Source: Tetraselmis striata (taxonomy: Eukaryota; Chlorophyta; Chlorodendrophyceae; Chlorodendrales; Chlorodendraceae). Taken from it: a stretch of 64,000 nt of DNA. Location of the stretch: NCBI GenBank assembly GCA_006384855.1, contig VCJN01003119.1, forward strand, positions 62,001 through 126,000. Reading direction: 5' to 3'. Positions 1-12,758 of this stretch are shown piece by piece. A program made the translations under genes and the position numbers. Positions within the stretch are counted from its first letter, which is position 1. Every line of letters begins with the position of its first letter. The notes under the pieces were generated by a model, which worked only from the letters and a program-made list of their open reading frames with translations, made no database searches and had not been told where the DNA came from.

Positions 1-1709
1 TGCTTGTTGCTTTTAGTTCTGTTTGTAGTGCGCACATGTTAAAGCACTGATGTAAGCAATAAAATCATCTACTATGTTTGTTACTATTTATGATGTATAG
101 CGCATTACATGCAATGGCATGTAGTCGTTATAGAGCAACTTACCCATGATGAATACAGCATGTAATGCTTCGGCGATTCGCTCGATGCCTAGCACAAAAT
201 TACATATTTACATATGCGCGTCGTGGTCAATTCTGCTGTCCCATGGGCGAACAGAAAATCATAGCGTCGCCTACGAGGCGGGCCTTCCATAACTTGATGG
301 ATCGTTGATGACAAAATAGCCGCCGTCATAGAGACGGGGTCACAGAGGCGGCCGTCATAAAGAAGCTTTTCATTGTTGCCAGTCATGTGCCGGGGGCGAA
401 TAATAGGGCGCGCTATAGCGGACAAGGTACATCCCTTGTCCGCTCGGTTTAGCGGTCTTCTCGTATACGAGAGGTCCCGGTATCGATTCTTGGCCGATGC
501 ATTTTCGGCAATATCGTCCCGGCGTGTTCTGGGTTTACGCATTTGATGCATTAGCCCTTCGGGGTTCGAATGATGCAATGGTCTACGGGCTATGCCAGAC
601 CCATCACTGCTGTTAGTTGGAGCAAGAGGTCAAGTGTTGGGGCAGCTTCGGCCGCTGAGTGTCCAGGGGCGAACTTTACTTTTACTTTTACTTTTACTTG
701 ATAGGGCTACAGCGAATACGGATTAGGGATTATACCTTCCTTCCGCGCGCATATGATAACGCGCAATATACGAAGACAACATGAGAACGCGCAACTACAA
801 AAACACGCATCACAGCGACCAGCACCATTAGCGCTATTTCAAATTCAAATTGCTGAATGCAGAGAAATAGTCACTAGCTGTACCAGTACTGTACTATCTC
901 CGTTCGTCTGCAATCAGTAAATAATGGCGAAATAATAGCGTTGTCTGGGATCAATGCATAGCGACGATTACTAGTTACGAAGTGCAATCGGTGACAAAGG
1001 ATTGTGAACGTCCTGTATCCGCTACCGGAAGCAGAAAGGATTAATCACTAATGCTTTATATTCGTACAGATACGGAGTATTAATATTAACTTAATATATG
1101 TATAAACTTAGTCGCTGCATGACCCACCCGTAGCGATATAAATAAATGCGACGGATACCTGACGAGTGGGCAGGAGCACTGAACGAAAGCTGTGTTGCGC
1201 TGCCCTGCGGAGTAGCAGTAAGTAAACACGCACGAGCAAGGCGGAAACCATAAGCCCCCTGCGGTTGTCCCCTGCGGCAGTTCCTGTCGGCCGTCCTGTT
1301 GCGAGCTGCTGGCCGTTGACTATTTTTCTGAGAACGACATCAGCCAACAACGAATCCGTTTCAGCAGCAGATCGAACTTCCGCGAAGCGCAGGAGGCGTG
1401 TAGCCGGAGCTTATTTGCGTGGTTGCAGCCGAGGCACCCCCTGCCGTACACTTCGAACGCTGGGACTGTGACACCCCGAGAGAGCTGCCTCTTTGGCCGC
1501 TCCGCCGCACGACGCCGTGTACTTGACCCGCACGGACAAACACACCTACCCTTACAGCTACGCGGCCCGATCGGCCGCCGTCCAGCATGGCGGTGATGCG
1601 TTCCCGTATGGTACGCCGAACTAGTGCCGCTTCGGTAAAGCGCCTCGCTTTCTTACGAGTGCCAGCGTTGGACGGTGTGGCTGACGGGTGCTGGCAGTGG
1701 GTTGACAAC
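1..1709. other. Intergenic DNA, no gene recognised
   Basis: No reading frame here shows recognisable protein similarity or a plausible exon structure. The stretch contains one copy of a short dispersed repeat (263-405, listed separately) and a small pyrimidine-rich microsatellite near 680-700 (repeats of TTTTAC). The part just before 1,710 is GC-rich and may hold the promoter and 5' leader of the following gene, but no TATA box or other core element is convincing. Confidence 0.5.
263..405 (+). repeat. Dispersed repeat family S, copy 1
   Basis: This stretch aligns by eye with 4,648-4,790 (+) and, in reverse complement, with 21,096-21,216. Shared landmarks in order are AGCGTCGCCTA, a central GCCGTCGT/GCCGCCGTC followed by TAGAGACG, and a terminal CCxGGGGCGA or CCGCGGGCGA block. 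It has no coding capacity. Similarity is patchy, so the copies are old. Ends are approximate and no terminal repeats or target duplications were found. Confidence 0.5.
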
Positions 1710-2967
<1,258 letters not shown>

Positions 2968-3246
2968 TGCGAGAAACGACCACTCCAGCAAGTATCAGAC
3001 AGTCTGCTCAGTATCTACTGTACTCGGCGCAACACTTGTGGCCCACGAGCGGATGGAATTCGGAATATAATTAGCATGAAACCAGGTGTACCAGTAGCAA
3101 ATAATTATTGCCTCAGCGCACATGCCAGGAGATGCCATGACGGCGCGTATCTTAGAAACTGAGCAGATACAGAAAGCCAAGATTGTTCTGGGGTTACTCA
3201 CCAAGTCTGATCTGTTGCACAAACCGGCGATACCATTGCCTTGAAT

Positions 3247-4600
3247 GCTTCGGCAATTTGCTTGATGGCTAGACCCTCCGCATATGTATGGGGTTTGCGG
3301 ATTCAACCCACATGCCCATAAGTGCTTAGATTGAGGCTGGGCCCGCGTGCTTGCATCTTTCCAAGGGTCGTACGGCTTGGGGCCAATGCTGTGATAGCAC
3401 GCTCGACCCGGTTTAACCGCAGTGTAGCCGTTGCCATCAACACTTTCATTTATGCCCTAGAATTGCGTGTGGCGATGGCGCTACAAAACCAGAAATTGTG
3501 TCATCGTGCCTATACCTACCCATGGGCCACAAACCTGACGCCGTAATCATGCCTACCACCAGCGTACCACGGGCGTTGTGTACCACGTCACCGCTGATGT
3601 GCCGTGAGTGTTGGGCACTGAAACTTGGCCATTTGGGGTATTTGGACAAGCCCTATGTATTGAGTCCCCTGGGTTTGGAGCAGAATCATGGCAAAATGTT
3701 TGCTGTAGTTTTTGCATGCGCAAGCATGAGAGGCTTCTCGTGCCCCCCTTGCCGTGGGGCGAAGGGTTTATGTTGAAGTGCATGGTGACGTGCCCATGGC
3801 ACGTTATCGTGTGCCGAGTGGCACGTAAATGGCATGCACTGAAATGCCCCTATTGTGGCTGAAACAATGTTGTGAAATGGGACGATGCTAAGCGTGACGC
3901 TTGTGTGCATCGCTGAAGGGGGCATGTACCAAGTATGACCGGCTTGTGTGCAAGTACACCAAGCACACAATCCCACCACCGGGTGTCGACACCGGGTGCT
4001 TAGGACACATTTGTCAAAAAGTAACACGCCCAGGTTGTGCGTACATGCTGTCACCACCGCCCAGTTTCGACATATATTTATTTGAATGTATTTTTCAGAA
4101 TTCCTAAACGTACTCGATGGTTTTGAAAACCTGAAGTTCATCTCACGCTATGGACCCATATTACATTGTGCGATTGGTTTCAGTTTTTTTGGAGCAATTC
4201 CCGAGCCGCTATGATTATCTGTGTACATTTTAGCGATTGCTCATTAAGGCGACTCTGCTTTGGCGACGGTATCAATACACACTGCCCCACCCCACCCGAC
4301 ATCACCCTGGCCCATTTGCTAACAGCCTAAGATGCTTTCTCACCTATCCATGGCTGTGCCATCATGCAATGCCCTATATGCATGCGCGGTGGCACTTCTT
4401 GGGTCCCAACCCATGTGTCAAGGGGATACCTGAAATAAACGCCCACTATGGCGCCAAGACCACTCGTTTAGGACCGTTGATAGGGTAATAGGTTTTTAGT
4501 GAAGCCCATGATGATAGAAGCTGAGCATTCTAAACGTGCAACATTCCACATTTTTAGGCCATGCACCCTAGAAGTCAACTGCCCTGCTAATCGTGAACTG
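3247..4600 (+). repeat. Dispersed repeat family R, copy 1
   Basis: About 1.3 kb without a credible gene. It aligns in the same orientation with 41,440-41,503 joined to 43,185-44,330. Landmarks shared by both are TATGGGGxTTGCG, CGCGTGC, TCAACACTTTCATTT, CAAAACCA.AAATTG, the word CCACCCATGG, and TGCAACATT. Copies differ by many substitutions and small indels. No terminal repeats were identified, so the class is unknown; a non-autonomous transposon is possible. A 28-bp segment at its left edge (ATGCTTCGGC...) recurs at 165-192. Confidence 0.5.
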
Positions 4601-4647
4601 AGATTCGGCGAAAACGGGTCTTTGACATTTTTGGAGAGTGTATAACG

Positions 4648-4790
4648 GAGCGTCGCCTACCCAACACGGATTTCGTCCGTAGCTGGATTGCTGCGTAATG
4701 GACTCGTCGTTGTTGAAAGGCCGTCGTGCTGTTGTAGAGACGCTTTCATGTTTCAGTGGTACTAGACATGTCCCGCGGGCGACATAAAAC
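4648..4790 (+). repeat. Dispersed repeat family S, copy 2
   Basis: Best-preserved copy of the roughly 140-bp repeat also seen at 263-405 and, inverted, at 21,096-21,216. It starts with GAGCGTCGCCTA, has GGCCGTCGT then TAGAGACGCT in the middle, TTTCAGTGGT, and ends CCCGCGGGCGA. It lies immediately right of repeat R copy 1. Confidence 0.55.
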
Positions 4791-5110
4791 CCAGTACCCC
4801 GGCCTCATAGCGGTGGATTATTTGTAGCTGGCCTTTTATTCTGTACTTCACACCAGTACCCGTACGGGTAGGATGGCGGGCGGGCCGGCAGCAGTTTTCC
4901 ATCGTCAGCATCGCGCGGGGTCGGGGGCGGGAAAAATGATATTGGCAACGCCGCCCGCCCGCCCGTAGGTAGCGCAGCCTCCGTCCCCCACCGCAGAGCA
5001 CAGCTGAGGGACGCGACCTGTTACCGAGGCGTCATACGAGAAGTGTTCTCCGAGACCTTGATTCCGGCCTCCCCGTTCGCATCCCCTCCGGGCGGGAAGT
5101 GCTCGCTACC

Positions 5111-6874
5111 ATGGATGCGGAGATGGTCACGGAGAAGAAGTTGGGGCTGAGCCTCGACGAGCTCATCAGCTCCCAGCACGCGAAGAAGCACGCGGTCCCG
5201 GCCGGACCCAGATCTGGCAACAAGCCGAAACCGAAGCCCGGGTCGAAGCCTGGGCCTCGATCCCACCAGGGCGCCCGACCGACCAAGAATGTCATCCCTA
5301 TAGCCGTGCGTCCGCAGGGCAGAAAGCCGATCCCGCAGCAGCGGCAGCCGGTTGGCGGCGGGCAGAAGCGCGCGCCCGGGTTGAAGGCCGTGCGGCGCGT
5401 GCCGGCAACCTCCCCCGCGCGCCTGCAGAAGCTGGGCGGCGGAGCAGCGGTAGGGCGATGCCCGCTCCCCGCGCGCCTACACCCACCATCCGCTCGCATG
5501 CAGATGCGCGATGGTGCATGCGGCCCCTGAGTTCGTTCGCTGCTGCCACCTGCTGCGGCGCACAGAGGTACAACACGCAGGCGCAGCAGACATCCACCGC
5601 GCAGCTGAGGACAAACCGGCTGCAGGCCCACCAGGCCGTGGGAGCCGCTGCCCGGCAGGTGCTCCCTGGACCTCCTGGCGCGCTTGCCGTGTGCTGGATG
5701 TCTCCCCTCCCTGCCGCGCCTGCGCCCTCTGACTCACCCCCCCCCCTGCCTTCTGGGTGCATGCTGCGCAGGCTGCCATAGCTGAGAAGCGCGGCTTGAA
5801 ACCGATGGCCGCCAGGTTAGCACCAGCTAGGGCGAACTTCACTCGCCAGGGGTACGACTTCACCATGCACCAGAGCAGTAGCGGGTGGGGGGCAGAGGGT
5901 CGTGTCACCGGAATGGACCTTCCAACCCAGGACCTCGCAGGCGTGCGGCTGACGCTCTGCCATGCCGCCGTGGATCAGGACTGCGGTGGGGCAGGGCCAA
6001 GGCGTGAGAGTGCAGGCGACCCCGCTTGTAGCAGACCTGGCTGCTGGGGCCAAGTGGAAGATCACCATCGCCAACGACAAAGCGGGGTCCTCGGTGCGTG
6101 CCCCATCGCCTGCCCCGTCCCACAGTGCTCACGCTTCCTGTGTGTCCGGCACACGGTGGCTGACGCGCTGGGCGGGTGATTCCTGTAGGTGCCAGCGCCT
6201 TCCATTGTTATGCCAGGCCAGCAGAATGGAGGGCACAAGGTACTGCCCCTCCCCTCCCCTCCCCCCCGGTCCCCCCCCCCCCCCCCCCCCGTGGGGGGCC
6301 AATATTCCGAACAATATTAAAGCTCAAATGAGGAAGTTGCAATTTCGACGTGTATTTGTCATTTATTTGTATTTGTCCATGGCAAGGACCCCCCCATTAG
6401 CTTAGTTTTTTGCTGCCATATCACTTTCCTTTTTATGTACAATGCCCTTTGCCGGGGTTGTTTTGTCATATTTATTTGCTAATAGTCAAAACAACTGAAA
6501 GACTCCCTATACCAGACTCTTTAGCCAATAGTATTTTGGGTATCGCTCTTGTAGCAGGAATCCTTGACCCTGTTTTCTGTGCACTCCGAAATAGCCATTT
6601 CCATTCGCTGTTGGCTTGGGTTGGTGTTCTGATGGTGTTGGCTTTGGTGCAGAGGGGCAATGCCATGCCTGTCCAGCGCGCCGCATCGCCCGCTGTCAGT
6701 CAGCGATCCTTTGGAGGCCGCGGCGGCCGAGGGGGGGCCAGCAACGCCAACCACGGCGGCGGCGGCCTGAGCGACAGATTCAGCAAGCTAAAGCCCGCCG
6801 CTCCGGCCGTCGCCGATGGCTCGGGACAGGGTCGCGCCACCCGCAATGCGGCGGGGGTGGTAATGCCGTTTTAG
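5111..6874 (+). CDS. UAP56-binding-motif protein, UIF/FYTTD1-like mRNA export factor, six exons
   Basis: Likely nuclear adaptor that recruits the RNA helicase UAP56 to mRNA for export. Exons with matching phases: 5111-5449, 5566-5658, 5772-5884, 5979-6093, 6189-6239, 6653-6874, about 310 residues in all. The N-terminus shows a UAP56-binding motif (KLGLSLDELIS), then a Lys/Pro/Gly/Arg-rich basic stretch. Later come ANFTRQGYDF, WKITIANDK, an arginine-glycine patch (GGRGGRGG) and, near the end, GLSDRFSKLK. The last two resemble the C-terminal strand and LNERFGIL helix of animal UIF in the same order. The ATG at 5111 sits in a good context (ACCATGG). Intron 5 holds C20 at 6271-6290. The splice model comes from GT-AG sites and frame continuity only. 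The UIF family label is an inference; the binding motif and RG patch are directly visible. Confidence 0.55.
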
Positions 6875-8016
6875 GGGCGCCATCCCCACCTTGTGGGACG
6901 GCGCTGGCAGTGCATGCCAAACCCTTGAGCCGACTTTTGTTACCTCTTTCTCGTTGCTGCCGCCTTCATCGTCGCAAGGATGCAATTAGTCCGCACTGCA
7001 TGACAGCCATCTGCATGCCGCTGGGGAGCAGCTCCGTGGTGCACGGCGTCCGTGGCAGTCGGATGGGTCCAGCTGTGATGTCACGCACCAGGCCCGCACC
7101 CAGGAGCATCGCAGTGCTGCTCCGGCCTATCGCCTTGGGCACAGTGATCCTGTTGTGGGCGGTGTTGGTACCTTCCGCTGCTCTTATCTCTCAGGCTATC
7201 GGTGTCTGCGCGCATTTTTGTGGCGAGCTCGGCCTGTACACCACAGCGCAGATCACCTCTGACGACGTCAGCGACCATATCCCCCATGCTTGCGCCCACG
7301 CTCCGCACTGGCTGCGTCTATAGGGCGGAGGCATGGGTAATGGGTGCCTCGCTCGCCTTCGGGGCAGCAAAGTGCAATATATCGTGGCGGCGGCGTGTCA
7401 GCTGCATTGCAACGGGGGATGGAGTGTATGTCAGAGCAGGGTGAGGGGCCGCGCTCTCACACGCTATCTACCTGCTTGTGCAGCCCCATCGTGCCAGCTA
7501 GGCCCCTGACATCGGAGTTGGCAGTGGTTGACGCCAGCCTACCCGGGAGGCGAGATGCCTCGCCCAGCCTGCTGCTGCTGCAGACATCTCATGCCCTTCT
7601 CCTCTGATCCTTCGCCTTGACTGAGTGGAATACCTAGTTGGGCCTTTGTTGTGTGCAGGTTTACCCTGCTGCTGCCTGGAATCCCCCCCCTTTCTTTGTA
7701 GCCTGCCGGGTTTCAGTGGGTGCCTCTTGCCCGTGTATCAAGTAATCACGCCGTTGAATGCGCCGCATCATACACTACTTTGTCGAAAGGTCTGTTTTGG
7801 ACTGCGGCATCATCCAGAGAGACGCAGAGTGCCTGCCGGCTTGCCATGTGAGCGAGGAATAATAGTCATATGTGCTATCGTGAACGCGCCTTGGCTCGTG
7901 ATATCAGTCTTGTCGTCCAGACCATCTTGACATTTGCACTGTGATCACTTCACCATCATGACCAAAAAATCCACCTTCCCGCTGCTATAATGATGTTAGG
8001 GGTTTCGTTGAGGTAC
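6875..8016. other. 3' flank of the export-factor gene, no gene recognised
   Basis: GC-rich sequence with overlapping open frames on both strands but no recognisable domain, motif or splice pattern. The first few hundred bases are probably 3' UTR. Confidence 0.4.
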
Positions 8017-8218
8017 TCTTCGCTCCATGTGTGTGTACGTGTGTGTGCGTGTGTTGTGAGGGAGAAGGTGCGGTAGTGAAAAGAAAACCGGTGCTTGTGT
8101 GTGTGTGTGAGTGTGTGTGTGTGTGAGAGTGTGAGTGAGTGTATGTGCACATGTGTGTGTGCGTGTGCGTGTGTTGTGAGGGAGAAGGTGCAGTAGTGAA
8201 AAGAAAACCGGTGCTTGT

Positions 8219-8249
<31 letters not shown>

Positions 8250-8502
8250 TGTGCGAGTCTGAGTGAGTGTATGTGCACATGTGTGTGTGCGTGTGTGTGT
8301 GTTGTGAGGGAGAAGGTGCGGTAGTGAAAAGAAAACCGGTGTGTGTGTGTGTGTGTGTCTGTGTGTCTGTGTGTGCGTGTGTTTGTTGAGGGAGAAGGTG
8401 CGGTAGAGAAAAGCGATGTGTGAGTGTCTGTGTGTCTGTGTGAGCGTGTGTATGTGTTGTGAGCGAGAAGGCGGTGCGGGAATGAAGAGAAAACCGGTGC
8501 TT

Positions 8503-8533
<31 letters not shown>

Positions 8534-9175
8534 TGTGCGAGTCTGAGTGAGTGTATGTGTACATGTGTGTGTGCGTGTGCGTGTGTTGTGAGGGAGAAGG
8601 TGCGGTAGTGAAAAGAAAACCGGTGCCTGTGTGTGTGTGAGTGAGTGAGTGTGTGTGTGTGAGAGTGTGAGTGAGTGTATGTGCACATGTGTGTGTGCGT
8701 GTGCGTGTGTTGTGAGGGAGAAGGTGCGGTAGTGAAAAGAAAACCGGTGTGTGTGTGTGTGTGTGTCTTGTGTCTGTGTGTGCGTGTGTTTGTTGAGGGA
8801 GAAGGTGCGGTAGAGAAAAGCGATGTGTGAGTGTCTGTGTGTCTGTGTGAGCGTGTGTATGTGTTGTGAGCGAGAAGGCGGTGCGGGAATGAAGAGAAAA
8901 TCGGTGCATGTGTGTGTGAGAGAGTGTGCGAGTGTGAGTGAGTGTATGTGTACATGCGTGTGTGCGTGTGCGTGTGCGTGTGTTGTGAGGGAGAAGGTGC
9001 GGGAGTGAAAAGAAAACCGGTGTGTGTGTGTGTGTGTGTGTGTGTACGTGTGTCTGTGTCTGTGTGTGGGTGTGGGTGTGGGTGTCTGTGCGTGTTTGTG
9101 TGTATCGGTGTCTGTGTCTATGTGTGTGTGTCTCTGTGTGATTGTGTCTGTGTGTATGTGTATGTGTGTGTGTTG
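8017..9175. repeat. TG-rich minisatellite with higher-order structure
   Basis: A tandem array in which a block of about 40 bp (GTTGTGAGGGAGAAGGTGCG, then GTAGTGAAAAGAAAACCGGTG) alternates with variable stretches of TG dinucleotides. Ten blocks start near 8052, 8170, 8302, 8391, 8457, 8587, 8710, 8793, 8865 and 8982. Three variants can be told apart: the standard block; one ending GAGAAAAGCGATG (8391, 8793); and one reading GAGCGAGAAGGCGGTGCGGG (8457, 8865). The order standard-variant-variant occurs twice about 408 bp apart, so a multi-block segment was duplicated as a unit. Long Thr/His open frames on the minus strand across it are artefacts of the dinucleotide repeat. Confidence 0.9.
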
Positions 9176-10045
9176 CCGGGGGGAAGGGGGTTATCAGCAG
9201 CCTCAAGAGGGCTTTGGGTGCTCAGTGTTTCGGCGGGGACCCCCATGCCACCCCGCCGCCCGTTCCGGCACACGGCCGTCCTCTGTCATGCCACCCGCTC
9301 GCAGTCCAGCACCGTGGAATCTACGTTTTCACACCACAAAAGGGGCAGTCTGAGCTCATGCGCCAGCCTAGCAGTCTATTGATGATATCGCAAGTGGGTA
9401 TTGGCAGATACCAATACCCCTGAGCGTAGCAATGCATTAGGTAGTAGCAATTTCTGCCTTACAACAATTCAATATAATACAACAACGCCCTTGGGAGCAG
9501 GAACAAGCCTCATTGTTGGAAATAAGAAACACCATACCCTAATGCGCCCCCAGCTCTTTAACCCCCCTGCCTCTCCAGCTAAACCCCCTTTCCCGCCCGT
9601 TTTAATCGCGCATGGATACACGACACCTGCAATGATCGATAAATACGACATTTTAGCGAGTCCCACCCCGCTCCGCCCCCGCCGTTGTCACTACGTTTGG
9701 AGCGACACCCTGCATGGTCGTGCTGATTGATGGGTGATGTGAATACACCCTAAAACCGAAAACTATACGTGACAAACCTAAAATTATATGTGCTGCATCG
9801 TTCTCTTGCTTGTGGTGTAGCCCATTCATCGATGCACAACAACGTACACTTTACTATTGAGATACATAATTATTAATGAAAATTCCAGTTAAATAAGGAA
9901 TATTTCACAAGGAACGTCTAGTCCCCGCAAAGAAGCCTGCAAAAGGAGGGGAACGGGCGGCTGTGGCGAGCTCGATGGACCGCAACACAGCAAAGGAGAG
10001 TGGATCGGTCGGCCGCCGTGAGAGCAAGTGATAGTTTAGAACATT
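9176..10045. other. Intergenic DNA
   Basis: No gene recognised. An exact 18-bp direct repeat, ATTTCACAAGGAACGTCT, occurs at 9902-9919 and again at 10043-10060, the second copy overlapping the end of the decayed retroelement to the right. It could mark an old element border or be chance. Confidence 0.4.
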
Positions 10046-11897
10046 TCACAAGGAACGTCTGGTTTGCCTACTAAACAATGCCGGGCACAGGAGGCCACGG
10101 GCAAGGGTCACGGGCGGAAATGTGGAAGGCGACGCGATGCCAGCGGGGGGCGGCAACATGAAGGCGGTCGCCAATACGGCTAAGATTGAGAACGCCGTGG
10201 CGCGGCTTCCATGAGCGCATGTTGGAGCCCATCTCCCAGAGGAGCGGGGACCAAGCCTTGTCAAGCTAGTAAGGCACAATGGCTGGGCAGCACTGGACTC
10301 TAGTTTGGAGACAAGATTGTGGATGAGGTTCCAAGGGGGACTGCGCCAGTTACGTGCGTACCGCCATGCAGCGTCGGAGAGGTGCGTGGCGTCGACGGCC
10401 TTGCACCGCGGGTCACGCCAGCGGGCGCTACATCGGGGCATGAGGGCGTTTTCGGATGCCGCGAAGCGCTCGATGGTGCATGCGTCCTGCTTAGCAGTGA
10501 GCGAGGCAAATTGACGGGGGTTTAACTGCCGATCGTCGTTGCAATCAGTTTCGCGACTAAGGCGGGTGTTTCAGGTAATCTCCGCGGAACGGATGTAGCG
10601 CACGGACAGGATAATACAGTGCGTGCCCATGAGATACCAAGTTTTGCGCAGCTCAGCCATAAGGCGCGGGAAGCGAGAGGTGATGTTGGTAAGGATGCCG
10701 ACTAGCGCATGGTTATCCTCGTGCAAGCGGATGAGGTGGTTGTGGAGCATGGGGAGGGGGGACTCAATAGCCAGACGGGCGGATGTGAGCCCTTTCATGG
10801 AAATGTTCTCAAAGCGGTCATCGTCGAAGTAACCAGAAACTCCCGAGCCTAATAGTGCTCATTCAGAACGGCGCCCCAACAGTGTGGCGAGTTGTCGACG
10901 TGCAAGTAACATGTTTGTACATGGCGGTGAATGGGGCGGCCATTGTGCCGGGTGGGTACACCCACCCACCATTGCACGTCACATTCGAGCTGATGGGTAA
11001 GATTGACGCAACCGAACCGAGAGTATCGAATCTTGAGCACATCATGCAGCTCATGGAGGTGAGAACGGGCAGGGGCGATGGCGAGGTACTTGTAGAGAGA
11101 TTGGCACTTATTACCCGTGAGGGCAGCCAATTCGCGAGCAGGCAACCACCGCGCCGGCGGTCGCGTTTCGCACGATGATGAATCAAGCGTTTAGCAGTAC
11201 GAGTAGTATGGCGGCAAATTTTTCAGCGGGCGCACAAATAATAGGCGATTCTGACGTCTCATTTTCTAAACGCATGTATGTGCTCGAGCTTCTAGATGAT
11301 GGGCTACCGGACGACCTTGTTGAGCATACGAAACATGCCAAACCGCGCCTCGAGAAGTGGCGTTCGGTGTAGTCGCGCTGCTAGATAGCCTCAGCTTAAG
11401 TGTTAGCTAGCAATATAAAGTCGTCATCCATGTAGGACAACATGCGCATGCCTAATCGGAGCCGGGGGACAGACGTGCCGTCCGCTTCGGTCGGGTTACG
11501 ACGCAATGCCATATTGAAATAAACGTTGGTGAGCTGACATAAGCAGTAGTAAGGGGACAACGGCCAACCCATGGGAAGGCCTTCTAGACCATAAAGAGTG
11601 CCGCACCAATATTTGACAGTCCTTGTCCCTATGGGACATTGGGACATAGACGATTCGAGCCGCGTAAACCACATCATGCATGCCCATTTGCAGCATGTAA
11701 TCCCCAGGGCACACCAAATTGCGCAAAAAAAAAAAATGCGGGAGCGTCTCGAACAAGTGATTGCGCGTCTCACAATAGCGGTTCAGGGGGGGGGGGGGGG
11801 GGGGTCACTGATGAGCCTCATTTTGTTTGTTTCAATCTTAGGAACCAATAACAGCCGAGACACTCATTGTACGCAGTAGCCTCGCTCCCATACCCCA
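10046..11897 (-). pseudogene. Decayed tyrosine-recombinase retroelement (DIRS/PAT type), RT-RNase H part, 3' piece
   Basis: Minus-strand fragments match in order the better-preserved element at 21,634-25,868. From right to left: a reverse-transcriptase block with PMGWPLSPYY and the catalytic YMDDDFILL (about 11,396-11,600); a connection/RNase H block with AREL, HELHDVL, THQLECDVQWW, RPIHRHVQTCYLHVD (10,849-11,145); LAIESPLPML, LHEDNHA, MAELRK, RYIRSAE (10,571-10,798); and DPRCKAVDATHLSD with PPWNLIHNLVSKL (10,300-10,441). Frames shift between blocks and stops intervene, so it is inactive. A run of 19 G (11,786-11,804) interrupts it. Its N-terminal part continues at 20,112-20,460 beyond the copia insertion. 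Confidence 0.8.
11893..11897. repeat. Target-site duplication CCCCA, left copy
   Basis: Five bases directly before the left LTR, repeated at 20,107-20,111 directly after the right LTR. Removing the element plus one copy rejoins the interrupted minus-strand frame ELARLTNVGVWERG, which independently fixes the insertion borders. Confidence 0.9.
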
Positions 11898-12364
11898 TGT
11901 TGACGAACACTGGTCGAAGCAGGTGATCAACTGGTCCACTGAAGTGTAAGTGAGCCCATCTGGCTTATAGGCAAATCAGCCTGATGATAATATATTCGTA
12001 ATAGTGCAGTATAAATTACGGCTACTGCGCAGAAATGATTGAATGTACTCATACTATCAAGTGACATATACTGGACCTGCAGAGCAAGACAGGTGTGAGG
12101 CATGTGAAGACATGCCTCATATAACACTTCATCACACACCCAGATTCCTGACAGGTGTCCGACTGAACCTGAATAGCCTTTTAGATATTGGAACCAGATC
12201 AAGAAGCATGAGAAATGGACAGATGAGCAGATGGAGCATGCCCCTAGCAAGGGCATTATGTAGATGAGAATATAATGGGACATTTCTCATCATTTGTAAT
12301 TACAATATTCTGATCCCACAGACTCTGTCCCAACAGCAAGCTAGGAATTCTCCGAACATCTAGA
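11898..12364 (+). repeat. 5' LTR of the copia element
   Basis: 467 bp, starting TGTTGACGAACAC and ending GAACATCTAGA. It starts with TG but does not end in the usual CA; the right border is fixed by the target duplication and by identity with the other LTR. It differs from the 3' LTR only around 12,048 (CTCATAC against CTGGTAC). No TATA box was assigned; AT-rich patches near 11,985-12,015 and 12,270-12,310 are candidates for U3/R signals. Confidence 0.95.
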
Positions 12365-12758
12365 GGTTATGGCTAGCTACACGACTCAAAGCTTCCACTG
12401 CTTCTAGCCTGCTGTTCAGTTCTTCGTGCCTGTGTGCCTGTGTGCCTGGAGCTGTGTGCTCGCCTACTTCGTGCCAGCTTTGTGCTTACTTTGTGCCAGC
12501 AGCTTCGCTGCTGAGGAGGGGAAACTGTGTGCCTCTCTCAAACGACTTGTCAAACCCCTGGCCAGCTCTCTCTCGGCAAAACTCGACCGTTCTCTACCTG
12601 AGAAGCAACCCAGCTCCGAGCTCTTCTGCCCCCTTCTCAGCCCCACTCAGCTCCACTCTCTGATTGTGGCTGTGACAACCGATCGTCTCAACTTTGGCAA
12701 AGCCCCCCCCCCCCCCCCCTGTCAGTCTCTCCGACTGTGTACCTGACTCCCTTGCATC
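12365..12758 (+). promoter_or_regulatory. Leader between 5' LTR and gag, candidate primer-binding site
   Basis: The primer-binding site should begin at or just after 12,365 (GGTTATGGCTAGC...). I could not match it to a tRNA end; copia elements often use an internal initiator-tRNA fragment, which would be consistent. The leader is pyrimidine-rich near gag and holds a run of 17 C (12,703-12,719) shortly before the ATG at 12,759. Confidence 0.5.

Noticed and set aside
7956-9206. Minus-strand open frames of 416, 319 and 233 codons
   Set aside because: They are Thr/His/Ser repeats produced by translating the TG minisatellite in different frames; no start, motif or codon bias supports a gene.
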